A DNA stretch of 64,000 nucleotides. Source: Promicromonospora thailandica. GTDB taxonomy: Bacteria; Actinomycetota; Actinomycetes; Actinomycetales; Cellulomonadaceae. Below the pieces are notes generated by a model that ran no database searches, was not told where the DNA came from, and was given only the letters and a program-made list of their open reading frames with translations. Location of the stretch: contig NZ_JAMTCS010000007.1 in assembly GCF_024171955.1 (NCBI RefSeq), positions 186,001-250,000 on the forward strand, given 5' to 3'. The translations under genes were made by a program, and so were the position numbers. Of the stretch, positions 33,241-41,798 are shown one piece after another (position 1 is the first letter of the stretch; every line of letters begins with the position of its first letter).

Positions 33241-35595
33241 TCAGTCCTGCGCACCCACCGCTTCCGGCTTCATCGCACGGCGAGGGCTCGAACCCCCCTG
33301 GCCGCGCTCAGCGAGCTCGCGGGACGCCTGAAGGTATGCCAGCGCACCGGTCGACGTCGCATCGTAGGTCATCACGGTCTGCCCGTAGCTCGGGGCCTCG
33401 GAGATGCGGACCGATCGCGGGATCGTCGTCTTGAACGTCTCCGCCGGGAAGTGTGACCGCACCTCCCCCGCCACCTGCTGCGCCAGGTTCGTGCGTCCGT
33501 CGTACATGGTGAGCAGGATCGACGAGACCCGCAGTTCCGGATTCAGGTGGGAACGGATCAGGTCGATCGTCTTGAGCAGCTGGCTGAGGCCCTCGAGTGC
33601 GTAGTACTCGCACTGGATCGGGATGAAGACCTCCCGGCCGGCCACGAACGCGTTCACCGTGAGCAGGCCCAGGCTGGGCGGGCAGTCGATGAGCACATAG
33701 TCGATCCGCTCCTCGCCCGCCGCCAGGCGGTCAGCGAGATACTTGTCGATCGCCTTGCGGAGCCGTGTTTCACGTGAAACGAGCGAGACGAGCTCGATCT
33801 CGGAACCCGAGAGATCGATGGTCGCCGGCACGCCCCACAGGTTCGGGATGTCAGGGCACTCTTGGACCGTGCTCGCGAGGGACTCCCCTTCGACGAGGAT
33901 CTCGTAGACCGACGGCGTCCCCGCCCGGTGCTCGATACCGAGCGCGGTGGACGCGTTCCCCTGGGGGTCGTTGTCGATCACCAGGACATTGAGTCCGGAC
34001 TGAGCCAGGCCGGCGGCGATGTTCACCGTGGTGGTCGTCTTGCCGACGCCGCCCTTCTGGTTCGCCACCGTGATGATGCGAGTCTTCGGCGGGCGCGGGA
34101 AGCGGCGCCCCTGAAGTTCGATGCGTCGACGAGCGTCCATGGCGAGCTCGGCGGCGACAGGAGTCGTGTCGTCAACGGCAGGGACGGTGGCGATGAGGGC
34201 TGAACGACGCTCGTCATCGCTACCGTGCGGGCCGCCTGTGGGCTGCTGCGTGCCGTGGGCCGTCTCCGCTGCCCCGGACGTTTCACGTGAAACGCCGGGA
34301 GCGGAGAGGCTCTGCACAGGAATCGGATCCGTCACGCCGCCACTGTAATCGCTGGCCACCGCATCTGGCTCGGCCTCCGACGCGGTTTCTCGGTCGGAAT
34401 GTGTGAATTCCGCATCCACGTACGCCACCTCCTCGTCGTCGTCGACGACTGCGTGCCCGATCACAGCCGGCGCCGCATTGACGGCCGCGTCGAGTGCCTC
34501 GCTGGCTCGCTTGATCGCGTCCGCTGGCACGGGCCGATCTGTCGGCAGCTCGTCCATCAGATCGGGATCGTGCTCCTGTGCGAGCTGAGCCGAGGCACCG
34601 CCAGAGAGCTCAGCGGCCGGACCCGCCTCAGGCTCGACCTCGTCGGCCTCGGCACGGTCCTCTGCGGCAGAGCCTCCTGGCTCGTCCCCGGGCAACCCTG
34701 CACCGGTGCCGTCGCCAGGGAGAAGCGGTGCACTGCTCGTCGAGGCATCTTCGCCCGCGCTGTCGGGCTCCTCTGCGGCGGGCATCGTCACGGACTCGAT
34801 CAACTGACTCAACACCGCTGCGCTCCTCGTGTCTGCACCATCCTGACCCCACACCTCGTCCCTCGGCACGCCCGGCGCGGGCTCCGGCCGGGGTGGCGCC
34901 ATGTCCACCGATGACGGCACCGACTGGGCGGCGCCGTTCGAGCTCGTGCGCGGCCCGTGGTCGGGTTCCTGGTCCGAAGCCGGCTCGCTCGTATCCTGAG
35001 CAGCATCGGTGTCGCCGGCAGCTGCGTCGCTGACGGGAGCGGCGGCGCCCGAGTCCGTCACACCGTTGTGCTGGGCGCCGTTCCCCTGCGCGCCGTTGTG
35101 CTCGTTCTCCGCCGCGCCGTCCTCGGCCAAGTCCTCGACGCTCCCGCTCTCGGTCTCGACCGGCACCTCCAGGGTCGAGACGCTGGTGGCTCCGCCGGAA
35201 CGGACGGCGGGGAGGTCGAGGCCGCCCTCCTTCGCCTCACGTTGTCCCCGTGCGCCGTCGATGGCCGGAGCGTCCGCGGCCGCCCTCGTCCCTCCCTCAT
35301 GGGCTGGCCCTCCAGCCGCAGGCCCGGGGTCCCCGGTCGACCCGATCTCGACGGCTGCCCTTGCGCCGTCGTCAGTGCGCGCCGAGGTGCCTAGTTCCGT
35401 TGCCGACGGTCCGGCGACGCCGTCCTGGGGCAGAGCCACAGGCGCTGCCGACGTTGCCTCGGTCTCGTTCGTTGCCTCACCTGCGGAGGCGGGCGGGCCC
35501 GAAGCGGACGAGTCGGGCACAGTTACCGGGGCAGCCGGCACCGCCGCGGCTGCGGCCGCCGCCTTTCGCTTGGACTTTCGTCTGAAGAAGCACAC
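33241..35595 (-). CDS. parA: ParA/Soj partition ATPase with very long low-complexity N-terminal extension
   Basis: Translated from the GTG at 35595 it is 784 residues. The last 285 are a complete ParA: deviant Walker A ANQKGGVGKTTTTVN, switch I VIDNDPQGNASTAL, Walker B DYVLIDCPPSLGLL, and ISEAPSYGQTVMTYD. The first roughly 490 residues are Ala/Ser/Glu/Asp/Pro-rich with no domain, apart from a basic start (FFRRKSKRK). The extension has no obvious ribosome site at its start, and neither do internal alternatives (GTG near 34335, ATG at 34140). The long version is favoured only because the frame stays open with coding-like composition. ParA moves ParB-parS complexes after replication. Confidence 0.8.
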   Translation of the reverse strand: MCFFRRKSKRKAAAAAAAVPAAPVTVPDSSASGPPASAGEATNETEATSAAPVALPQDGVAGPSATELGTSARTDDGARAAVEIGSTGDPGPAAGGPAHEGGTRAAADAPAIDGARGQREAKEGGLDLPAVRSGGATSVSTLEVPVETESGSVEDLAEDGAAENEHNGAQGNGAQHNGVTDSGAAAPVSDAAAGDTDAAQDTSEPASDQEPDHGPRTSSNGAAQSVPSSVDMAPPRPEPAPGVPRDEVWGQDGADTRSAAVLSQLIESVTMPAAEEPDSAGEDASTSSAPLLPGDGTGAGLPGDEPGGSAAEDRAEADEVEPEAGPAAELSGGASAQLAQEHDPDLMDELPTDRPVPADAIKRASEALDAAVNAAPAVIGHAVVDDDEEVAYVDAEFTHSDRETASEAEPDAVASDYSGGVTDPIPVQSLSAPGVSRETSGAAETAHGTQQPTGGPHGSDDERRSALIATVPAVDDTTPVAAELAMDARRRIELQGRRFPRPPKTRIITVANQKGGVGKTTTTVNIAAGLAQSGLNVLVIDNDPQGNASTALGIEHRAGTPSVYEILVEGESLASTVQECPDIPNLWGVPATIDLSGSEIELVSLVSRETRLRKAIDKYLADRLAAGEERIDYVLIDCPPSLGLLTVNAFVAGREVFIPIQCEYYALEGLSQLLKTIDLIRSHLNPELRVSSILLTMYDGRTNLAQQVAGEVRSHFPAETFKTTIPRSVRISEAPSYGQTVMTYDATSTGALAYLQASRELAERGQGGSSPRRAMKPEAVGAQD
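33767..33780. promoter_or_regulatory. parS site (perfect), within the parA ATPase domain
   Basis: GTTTCACGTGAAAC. It encodes V-S-R-E-T within ParA's SLVSRETRLRKAI helix, a conserved region of the family. Confidence 0.92.
34280..34293. promoter_or_regulatory. parS site (perfect), within the parA extension
   Basis: GTTTCACGTGAAAC, again read as V-S-R-E-T on the coding strand (APGVSRETSG). Confidence 0.92.
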
Positions 35596-35749
35596 GCGAG
35601 CAACGCTACGGTCGCGGACCTTCTCCGGGGTGCCGAAACGCCGACCCTGCAGCGATCAAGTTGGGCCGAGTCTGCACCACGTCTCCCTGGAGTCGCGGGA
35701 CGCGACACGACACCGATCCGACGAGGCGGTTTGCCTCACGGCCGAATCG

Positions 35750-35763
35750 GTTTCACGTGAAGC
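35750..35763. promoter_or_regulatory. parS-like site (one mismatch)
   Basis: GTTTCACGTGAAGC, one base from canonical, 57 bases from the perfect site at 35807. Confidence 0.75.
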
Positions 35764-35806
35764 AGATCTCGGGCCACGCCATCGGCCTGCTTCGACTCGG
35801 GGTCTC

Positions 35807-35820
35807 GTTTCACGTGAAAC
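35807..35820. promoter_or_regulatory. parS site (perfect), intergenic
   Basis: GTTTCACGTGAAAC upstream of both parA and the divergent secreted protein gene. Confidence 0.93.
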
Positions 35821-35923
35821 GACCATGGCCTCGGCACGGTATGTCGCATCTGGTATGCCCTCGAGCGCCAGGGCGCCTCCTAGCCTCAAGGGGTCAGGCC
35901 AACCGGTCCACGGAGGAGGCACC

Positions 35924-36421
35924 TTGCCCAGACTTGCTACCCGAGCGACATCCCTCATCGCAGCACTGACAGGAATTCTCGTCCTCGCCGTCGCGCCGCC
36001 CGCGACCGCTGCCACGTTCCTCACCCACGCCCAGGCTGCCAGTCAGCTCAGTGCCGCTAGCATCTCGTGGACGTCGAGCGGCGGGTGCAGCGACCGCAAC
36101 GTCGCGACCTGCACCTCGTTCGACCAGGTTCGCCAGACCACCATCGACGGCATCCGAACGTTGAGGTCAGCGACCGGATGCGCCATCACGATCACGGGCG
36201 GCACCGAGACCGGCCACTCCAGCGGCACCTACAGTCACTGGAACGGCTACAAGCTCGATATCCGACACTCCGCCTGCGTCGACAGCTACATCACCAGCAC
36301 GTTCACGTACGTCGGCTACATCTCCGGCTGGGGCCACCAGTACCGCTCCGGCTCCGGCAACCTGTACACCGACGAGGGCAACCACTGGGACATCCTCTAC
36401 TACAACTGCGGCGGCTGCTGA
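35924..36421 (+). CDS. Small secreted zinc-peptidase-like protein (M15/D-Ala-D-Ala peptidase-like)
   Basis: TTG at 35924 with GGAGGAGG five bases upstream gives 165 residues. A signal peptide (SLIAALTGILVLAVAPPATA) is followed by a mature domain of about 130 residues. The pattern TGGTETGHSSGTYSHWNGYK...LDI...NHWDILYYN supplies two histidines and an aspartate in the spacing of M15-type zinc metallopeptidases. Cysteines (GGCSDRN, ATCTS, ATGCAI, SACVD, YNCGGC) suggest disulphides. Such proteins act on the cell wall or D-amino-acid peptides outside the cell. The gene interrupts the rsmG-parA order on the opposite strand and looks like an accessory insertion. Exact family uncertain. Confidence 0.8.
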   Translation: MPRLATRATSLIAALTGILVLAVAPPATAATFLTHAQAASQLSAASISWTSSGGCSDRNVATCTSFDQVRQTTIDGIRTLRSATGCAITITGGTETGHSSGTYSHWNGYKLDIRHSACVDSYITSTFTYVGYISGWGHQYRSGSGNLYTDEGNHWDILYYNCGGC

Positions 36422-36482
36422 CGAGCGTCGCTCGGCCCTGAAGGGCGTCGAGCGGGGCGATTACCCCCTCGGTGACCGCTCC

Positions 36483-36496
36483 GTTCCACGTGAAAC
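36483..36496. promoter_or_regulatory. parS-like site (one mismatch), next to rsmG 3' end
   Basis: GTTCCACGTGAAAC, in the 85-base gap between the secreted-protein stop and the rsmG stop. Same variant as at 20292 and 45827. Confidence 0.8.
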
Positions 36497-36506
36497 ATCC
36501 TCAGCA

Positions 36507-37196
36507 CTACTTCGACCGACGCGCGCGCAGGATCGTCGTCGACTCCACGCCCTCGACGGTCAGCCCCTCAAGGATCTCGGGCTCGGCCGCGCCGTACTTC
36601 CTGAGCACCTTTCGAGCCGGCTCGATCTCCTGCGCCACGTTCCGGCCCTTGAGGATGACCAGCTCACCACCCACACGTACCAGGGGAAGGCTCATCCGGG
36701 CCAGCTTCGACAGCGGAGCGACAGCGCGCGACGTGACGGCGTCGACCTCGAACGCGTCATGATACTCCTCCGCCCTGCCCCGCTTCACCTGCACGTTGGT
36801 GAGCCCCAGCTCTCCTGCGACCTCGGACAGCCACGTCGTGCGCCGCTCCATCGGCTCGACGAGAAGTACCTCGAGGTCGGGCCTCATGACCGCGATCACG
36901 ATCCCCGGCAGCCCCGCACCTGAGCCGATGTCCGCCACGGCTCCCGTCGCTGGTAGATACTGCGCCACCGCCGCCGAGTTCAGGATGTGCCGCTCCCAGA
37001 TGCGCGGAACCTCACGCGGTCCGATCAGCCCACGGAGCTCGCCCTGGTCCCGGAGCAGTTCCGCGTAACGCGTCACACCGTCGTAGGCGGCGCCGAAGAA
37101 ATTTCGGACCGCTTCGCTGCTGCCCAGGGTCTCGCTGTCGAACACCTCGGCCTCGGCGCCGAACTCCCCCTGCCCCGCCACGTCCGATCCGCTCAC
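36507..37196 (-). CDS. rsmG: 16S rRNA (guanine527-N7)-methyltransferase RsmG
   Basis: The GTG at 37196 is favoured because GGAGGACCCGAC precedes it; upstream in-frame ATGs (37232, 37253) lie in a terminator stem. The product is 229 residues. The SAM-binding motif is VADIGSGAGLPGIVIA, preceded by the conserved IWERHILNSAAVAQYLP and followed by VLLVEPMERRTTWL and VTSRAVAPLSKL. It methylates G527 of 16S rRNA with SAM; loss in other bacteria gives low-level streptomycin resistance. It lies between jag and the partition genes, as in most bacteria. Confidence 0.96.
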   Translation of the reverse strand: MSGSDVAGQGEFGAEAEVFDSETLGSSEAVRNFFGAAYDGVTRYAELLRDQGELRGLIGPREVPRIWERHILNSAAVAQYLPATGAVADIGSGAGLPGIVIAVMRPDLEVLLVEPMERRTTWLSEVAGELGLTNVQVKRGRAEEYHDAFEVDAVTSRAVAPLSKLARMSLPLVRVGGELVILKGRNVAQEIEPARKVLRKYGAAEPEILEGLTVEGVESTTILRARRSK

Positions 37197-37241
37197 GTCG
37201 GGTCCTCCACTCGCTGTCGGTAGAAAAGCCATGCGTACGAA

Positions 37242-37275
37242 GGGCCGGCACACGTCCTCGGACGTGCACCGGCCC
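37242..37275 (-). terminator. Hairpin between jag and rsmG
   Basis: GGGCCGGCACACGTCC and GGACGTGCACCGGCCC surround a three-base loop, with one bulge. It may lower read-through from the rpmH-jag operon into rsmG. Confidence 0.7.
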
Positions 37276-37294
37276 CAGGCCGTGGCCGATGAAA

Positions 37295-37846
37295 TCAGTC
37301 CGCGGCCACCGCCGCGGGCGCCGGCTGCACCACGACGTACCTCTCGGGCTCCACCCCCCGCGAGTCGCTGACCAGCCCCGCGGCCGCCACGGCGTCGTGC
37401 ACGACCTTGCGCTCGAACGCGTTCAGCGGCTCGAGCTCGACCTCGTCACCCGACGCCCGCACCCGCTCGACGGCCTCGGTCGCGAGCCGCGTCAGCTCGA
37501 CCCGGCGTGCGGCTCGGAAGCCGCCGATGTCGAGCATCAGCCTGCTGCGCTCCCCCGTGCGGGTCTGCACGGCGAGGCGGGTCAGCTCCTGCATCGCGTC
37601 GAGCACCTCGCCGTCGCGGCCGATCAGCTGAGCGAGCGATTCGGCGTCGTCGGCCACTACCTCGACCGCGGCGCGGTCGTGCTTGATGTCGAGGTCGATG
37701 TCGCCGTCGAGGTCGGCGATGTCGAGGAACTCCTCGAGGTAGTCGGCCGCGATCTCGCCCTCCTCCTCGAGGCGCTTGATCCGGTCCTCCGAGTCAGCCA
37801 CGGGGGCCGCGGGATCCGGCGCTGCCGTACCTGTGCTCGCGTTCAT
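37295..37846 (-). CDS. jag: Jag/KhpB family RNA-binding protein (KH-R3H)
   Basis: The protein is 183 residues, with GAGGAGG before the ATG. It lacks the N-terminal Jag domain and has an acidic leader. A KH domain follows (VEVVADDAESLAQLIGRDGEVLDAMQEL contains the GRDG loop). A C-terminal R3H domain (LEPLNAFERKVVHDAV) completes the KH-R3H pair. KhpB/Jag binds RNA and influences cell division and elongation in Gram-positives. It lies 11 bases after yidC in the conserved rpmH-rnpA-yidD-yidC-jag operon. Confidence 0.93.
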   Translation of the reverse strand: MNASTGTAAPDPAAPVADSEDRIKRLEEEGEIAADYLEEFLDIADLDGDIDLDIKHDRAAVEVVADDAESLAQLIGRDGEVLDAMQELTRLAVQTRTGERSRLMLDIGGFRAARRVELTRLATEAVERVRASGDEVELEPLNAFERKVVHDAVAAAGLVSDSRGVEPERYVVVQPAPAAVAAD

Positions 37847-37857
37847 CGCGTCCTCCT

Positions 37858-39030
37858 CTACTTCTTCTGCTTGCTCTTGCCCGACGACGTCGGGGTCGAG
37901 CCCGACGTCGTACCGGACGGCTTGGGCTTGGAGCCAGGCTGCTTGCCGGGCGTCGTGCCGGAGGACTTCGGCTTCGCCCCCGGCTTGCTCGCCACCGAAG
38001 TACCCGACCCGGCCTCCGGTGCGGTCTCGGGTGCGTCCTGCGGCGCAGACTGCGCGATCGCAGGCCGCGTCGGCGCGGCCCCACCCTTCTGCCGGTTCTT
38101 CCGCTTCGGCTGCACGCGCTGGCCGGCCTTCGGCTGCTCGACCACAGGGGTCGCGTCCTCGATGATCTCGCCTCGCTTGGCGGCGCGCTTCGCGGCCTTG
38201 GCGGCCTGGCGCTCCTTCAGCTGCTTCTCGGCGAGGGAGCCCGGCGTCGGCATCCGCTTGATCGTGTAGTACTGCTGGCCCATGGACCAGATGTTGGTCA
38301 CGGTCCAGTAGATCAGCACGCCCACCGGGAAGTTGACGCCGGAGATCGCGAAGACGATCGGCAGCATGTAGAGCATCAGCTTCTGCGTCTGCGCCATCGG
38401 ACCCTCCAGGGCCGACGGCGGCATGTTCTTCATGGTGAGCTGCCGCTGCGTGGTGAAGGTCGTGACGCTCATCGCGACGATCAGCGCGATGACCACGATG
38501 CGGGAGACCATCGAGTCGGTCTGCAGGAAGACGTCGCTGAGCTGCGCACCGAACAGGGTGGACGACTCGATGTCACCCGCGACATCGCGGGTGATGGGGC
38601 CGATCGGGTCAGCGGTGCCCTCGGAGATCTGCTTGAGGCTGTTCAGCACACGGAACAGCGCGAAGAAGATCGGCGACTGGAGCAGGATCGGCATGCAGGA
38701 CGCGAACGGGTTCGTGCCGTGCTTCCGGTAGAGCTCCATGGTCTCCCGTGTCATGTTCTCGCGGGAGGCCGGATCGGTCTTGCCCTTGTACTTCTTCTGG
38801 ATGGCCTGCAGCTCGGGCTGGATCATCTGCATCCCGCGCGAGGCCTTGATCTGCTTGAAGAAGAGCGGGATCAGGGCGATCCGGATCACGATCACCAGGG
38901 CGACGATCGACAGGACCCAGGCGGTTCCGGGGCCCGAGGCCATGCCCAGGTTGGTGAACAGCCAGTGCGATCCGTAGATGATCCAGGCGACCACCCATTC
39001 GATCGGCCAGAGGAATGCGAAGAAGTCCAT
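37858..39030 (-). CDS. yidC: YidC/OxaI membrane protein insertase
   Basis: The protein is 390 residues. The short Gram-positive form lacks the large periplasmic domain. Hydrophobic segments at about 10-30, 38-60, 110-130, 180-200 and 225-245 fit five helices. The conserved hydrophilic groove arginine is in VIVIRIALIPLF, followed by QPELQAIQKKYKGKTD. The last 130 residues are basic and Pro/Lys/Gly-rich, a ribosome-contacting tail usual in actinobacteria. YidC inserts proteins into the membrane alone or with Sec. Confidence 0.97.
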   Translation of the reverse strand: MDFFAFLWPIEWVVAWIIYGSHWLFTNLGMASGPGTAWVLSIVALVIVIRIALIPLFFKQIKASRGMQMIQPELQAIQKKYKGKTDPASRENMTRETMELYRKHGTNPFASCMPILLQSPIFFALFRVLNSLKQISEGTADPIGPITRDVAGDIESSTLFGAQLSDVFLQTDSMVSRIVVIALIVAMSVTTFTTQRQLTMKNMPPSALEGPMAQTQKLMLYMLPIVFAISGVNFPVGVLIYWTVTNIWSMGQQYYTIKRMPTPGSLAEKQLKERQAAKAAKRAAKRGEIIEDATPVVEQPKAGQRVQPKRKNRQKGGAAPTRPAIAQSAPQDAPETAPEAGSGTSVASKPGAKPKSSGTTPGKQPGSKPKPSGTTSGSTPTSSGKSKQKK

Positions 39031-39107
39031 CGGTCAAGAAGCTCCAGAGTCGGTGACGCGAAGTCTGCGGGTGCGGGTGTCGTGCCGGCGGCCGGCGCCG
39101 GGGCAGG

Positions 39108-39416
39108 TCAGCCCTCGGCGTGGGTGTGCGCGCCGCGCGCGGGCGGCACGTCGTCGACGCCGCCGAGACTCCACGGGTTGCACCGCAGCAGGCGCCACAG
39201 CGCGAGACCCAGCCCGCGCAGCGCGCCGTGGCGCCGGAGCGCGATCAGGGCGTACTGCGAGCAGGACGGGTAGTACTTACAGCTCGGGGGGCTCATCGGG
39301 CTGATGAACGCCTGGTAGAACCGGACCATCCCCACCAGGAGGGTCACCGGGAGCCGACCGATCAGGGAGGGCTCGCGCGGCGGTGCCTCACCCTCGGGCG
39401 CGGGGATGGTGGTCAT
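39108..39416 (-). CDS. yidD: YidD membrane protein insertion efficiency factor
   Basis: The ATG at 39416 overlaps the rnpA stop by four bases; the product is 102 residues. The conserved block is FYQAFISPMSPPSCKYYPSC (with SQYALIALRRHG after it), and RLLRCNPWSLGGVDDVP ends the domain. YidD is a small membrane-associated protein that helps YidC-mediated insertion. An N-terminal Pro/Glu-rich leader of about 25 residues is extra. Confidence 0.95.
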   Translation of the reverse strand: MTTIPAPEGEAPPREPSLIGRLPVTLLVGMVRFYQAFISPMSPPSCKYYPSCSQYALIALRRHGALRGLGLALWRLLRCNPWSLGGVDDVPPARGAHTHAEG

Positions 39417-39790
39417 CTCTTCCCGTCTCCCGTCGCACGTGCCACGGCACGCCGCAGGCACGAGTCGAGGTCGCGGTCCAGGTCCGCGTACGTGGCGCCC
39501 GCCGACGGCGGAAGTGCCCGGACGACGGCGCGAGCCGCCGACGGCAGCACGGAGAGGTGCCCCGCGGCGGCGGCACGGAGCCGGCGCTTCACGAGGTTGC
39601 GCTGCACGGAGTTACCCACAGCCTTGGAAACGACAAAACCGACCTGTGGAGTTCCCGCGCCTGCATCCGGGACGTTCTCGTCCGGTACCAGGAGGTGAAC
39701 CACCACGGTCGATCGACCTGCACGCGTGCCGCGGCGCACCGTCCGCTCGAAGTCGACGGAACGGCGCAGACGGTGCGCCGCAGGCAACAT
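39413..39790 (-). CDS. rnpA: Ribonuclease P protein component
   Basis: The protein is 125 residues. Family features are LPAAHRLRRSVDFERTVRRG at the start and the RNR-type motif in NSVQRNLVKRRLRAAA. It is the protein cofactor of RNase P, which matures tRNA 5' ends. It follows rpmH by three bases and overlaps yidD. Confidence 0.96.
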   Translation of the reverse strand: MLPAAHRLRRSVDFERTVRRGTRAGRSTVVVHLLVPDENVPDAGAGTPQVGFVVSKAVGNSVQRNLVKRRLRAAAAGHLSVLPSAARAVVRALPPSAGATYADLDRDLDSCLRRAVARATGDGKR

Positions 39791-39793
39791 GGC

Positions 39794-39931
39794 TCAGGCA
39801 GAGAGCTCGGCGCGACCCTTGCGACGGCGGGCCGCGAGGATGGCGCGACCGGCACGGGTGCGCATACGCAGCCGGAAGCCGTGGGTCTTGGCGCGACGCC
39901 GGTTGTTCGGCTGGAAGGTCCGCTTGCTCAC
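39794..39931 (-). CDS. rpmH: 50S ribosomal protein L34
   Basis: GTG at 39931 gives 45 residues beginning [19 protein letters not shown], an unmistakable L34 of the usual length. It opens the rpmH-rnpA-yidD-yidC-jag operon and is divergent from dnaA. Confidence 0.98.
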   Translation of the reverse strand: MSKRTFQPNNRRRAKTHGFRLRMRTRAGRAILAARRRKGRAELSA

Positions 39932-40361
39932 GAGGTACTCCAAGAACGTCGGGGGAGGCACACCGTCTGTCCTCGACGATGCAGTGAAAGGTGGCCGCTC
40001 GGCATGACGATCGGCCTCGCCGACCCGGGGCCCGGCCCACTGGTCGCGGCCGACGTCGTTGAACGTGGCCCGCATCCCTGCATGGGCGCGCAGAAGTACC
40101 TGGAACGGCTGTCTGACGTTACGCCGCAGAGCCCCTCCGGGTCAAACCAGAACGGCGGGATCATGCGTGTCGCGCGCGCCACACCGCGCGCTCCAGAAGG
40201 TCGACCGACGGCCCCGGGCGACCTGCCTGTGTACCACTGTTTCCGGGGTGATCCGCGCAATCCACAACCTGTGGACAACTGTGTGGACGGTGCCTCATCA
40301 TGGCAGACTCCAAGACACCCCCAGCGCGCGCTCCACCCACGCACGAGACGAAGGAAAGCCA
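39932..40361. promoter_or_regulatory. rpmH-dnaA divergent intergenic region with DnaA boxes
   Basis: 430 bases without a gene. A perfect DnaA box in reverse orientation, TGTGGACAA, is at 40270-40278. A close variant TGTGGACGG is at 40282-40290, and a weaker one (CAATCCACA) at 40258-40266. These lie 70-100 bases before the dnaA start and probably allow DnaA autoregulation. Promoters for both divergent genes must be here. Confidence 0.75.
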
Positions 40362-41798
40362 GTGGCCAACCCGGACGAGAACATCGGCGACGTCTGGGCA
40401 CAGACCCTGACGGCGCTCGAGGCCCGGCCCGACATGAGCCCCCGGCAGCTCGCCTTCATCCGTCTCGCCAAGCCGATGGCCGTCCTGGACGACATGGTCT
40501 TCATCGCGGTGCCGCACGAGCAGACCCGCACCTATCTCGAGACGGCGGTACGCGACGACCTGGTCTCCGCCATGTCCTCCGTGCTCGGCCGCGACGTCCG
40601 TTTCGGCATCACGGTAGACCCTGAGCTCAGCAGCAGCACGTTGGCCGGCCCGTCGCAGATCTCCGGTCCTGCCACGCTGTCCCTCGAGCAGGAGCCACCC
40701 GAGCCCGAGCAGGCGCAGATGCCCATCGCGCCGCTGCCGGCACCCAAGCCTTCCGCCGAGCCCACCCGGCTGAACCCGAAGTACATCTTCGAGACGTTCG
40801 TCATCGGCTCGTCCAACCGCTTCGCGCACGCGGCCGCCGTCGCGGTCGCCGAGGCGCCGGCCAAGGCGTACAACCCGCTCTTCATCTACGGCGACTCGGG
40901 GCTGGGCAAGACCCACCTGCTGCACGCCATCGGGCACTACGTCCACAACCTCTATCCACACATCCGGGTGCGGTACGTGAACTCCGAGGAGTTCACCAAC
41001 GACTTCATCAACAGCATCGGTGAAGGCAAGGCCGGCGCGTTCCAGCGCCGCTACCGCGACGTGGACGTGCTCCTCATCGACGACATCCAGTTCCTGCAGG
41101 GCAAGGAACAGACGATGGAGGAGTTCTTCCACACCTTCAACGCACTGCACAACGCCAACAAGCAGGTCGTCATCACGTCGGACGTCCCGCCCAAGCAGCT
41201 CAACGGGTTCGAGGACCGGCTGCGGTCCCGCTTCGAGTGGGGCCTCATCACCGACGTCCAGCCGCCCGACCTCGAGACCCGCATCGCCATCATGCGCAAG
41301 AAGGCGGCGAGCGAGCACCTCGACGTCCCGGCCGACGTCCTCTCCTACATCGGTTCGCGGATCTCGACGAACATCCGCGAGCTGGAGGGCGCGCTCATCC
41401 GCGTCACCGCGTTCGCGAACCTCAACCGGCAGCAGGTAGACCTGGCGCTGGCCGAGATAGTGCTCAAGGACCTCATCACCGATGACGACGACACCGCCGA
41501 GATCACACCGGCCGTCGTCATCGCGCAGACCGCCGCGTACTTCGGGCTGACCATAGACGACCTGTGCGGCTCGTCACGGTCGCGGGTGCTGGTCACCGCG
41601 CGCCAGATCGCCATGTACCTCTGCCGGGAGCTCACCGACCTGTCGCTCCCCAAGATCGGTCAGCAGTTCGGCGGTCGCGACCACACCACCGTCATGCACG
41701 CGAACAAGAAGATCGCGGGCCAGATGGCGGAGCGGCGCTCGACCTACAACCAGGTCACCGAGCTCACGAGCCGGATCAAGCAGCAGCAGCGCGGCTGA
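40362..41798 (+). CDS. dnaA: Chromosomal replication initiator protein DnaA
   Basis: GTG at 40362 with AAGGAAA upstream gives 478 residues. Domain I is at about 1-90, a linker follows, then the AAA+ domain with Walker A YGDSGLGKTHLLHAIG and Walker B LLIDDIQFLQGKEQ. The C-terminal DNA-binding domain carries the signature SRVLVTARQIAMYLCREL and GGRDHTTVMHA. DnaA-ATP binds the boxes in oriC and opens the DNA. A longer in-frame start at 40059 is not supported. Confidence 0.97.
   Translation: MANPDENIGDVWAQTLTALEARPDMSPRQLAFIRLAKPMAVLDDMVFIAVPHEQTRTYLETAVRDDLVSAMSSVLGRDVRFGITVDPELSSSTLAGPSQISGPATLSLEQEPPEPEQAQMPIAPLPAPKPSAEPTRLNPKYIFETFVIGSSNRFAHAAAVAVAEAPAKAYNPLFIYGDSGLGKTHLLHAIGHYVHNLYPHIRVRYVNSEEFTNDFINSIGEGKAGAFQRRYRDVDVLLIDDIQFLQGKEQTMEEFFHTFNALHNANKQVVITSDVPPKQLNGFEDRLRSRFEWGLITDVQPPDLETRIAIMRKKAASEHLDVPADVLSYIGSRISTNIRELEGALIRVTAFANLNRQQVDLALAEIVLKDLITDDDDTAEITPAVVIAQTAAYFGLTIDDLCGSSRSRVLVTARQIAMYLCRELTDLSLPKIGQQFGGRDHTTVMHANKKIAGQMAERRSTYNQVTELTSRIKQQQRG

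Larger units (their letters stand above)
35596..35923. promoter_or_regulatory. Divergent intergenic region carrying two parS-type sites
   Basis: 328 bases between parA and the secreted metallopeptidase-like gene. It holds parS-type sites at 35750 and 35807, the presumed promoters of both divergent genes, and a GGAGGAGG ribosome site at its right end. No further gene is supported. Confidence 0.6.

Noticed and set aside
35009..36421. 470-codon open frame on the plus strand across the parA extension
   Set aside because: It is the antisense shadow of the parA region for most of its length. Only the last 165 codons (from TTG 35924) have a ribosome site and signal peptide.
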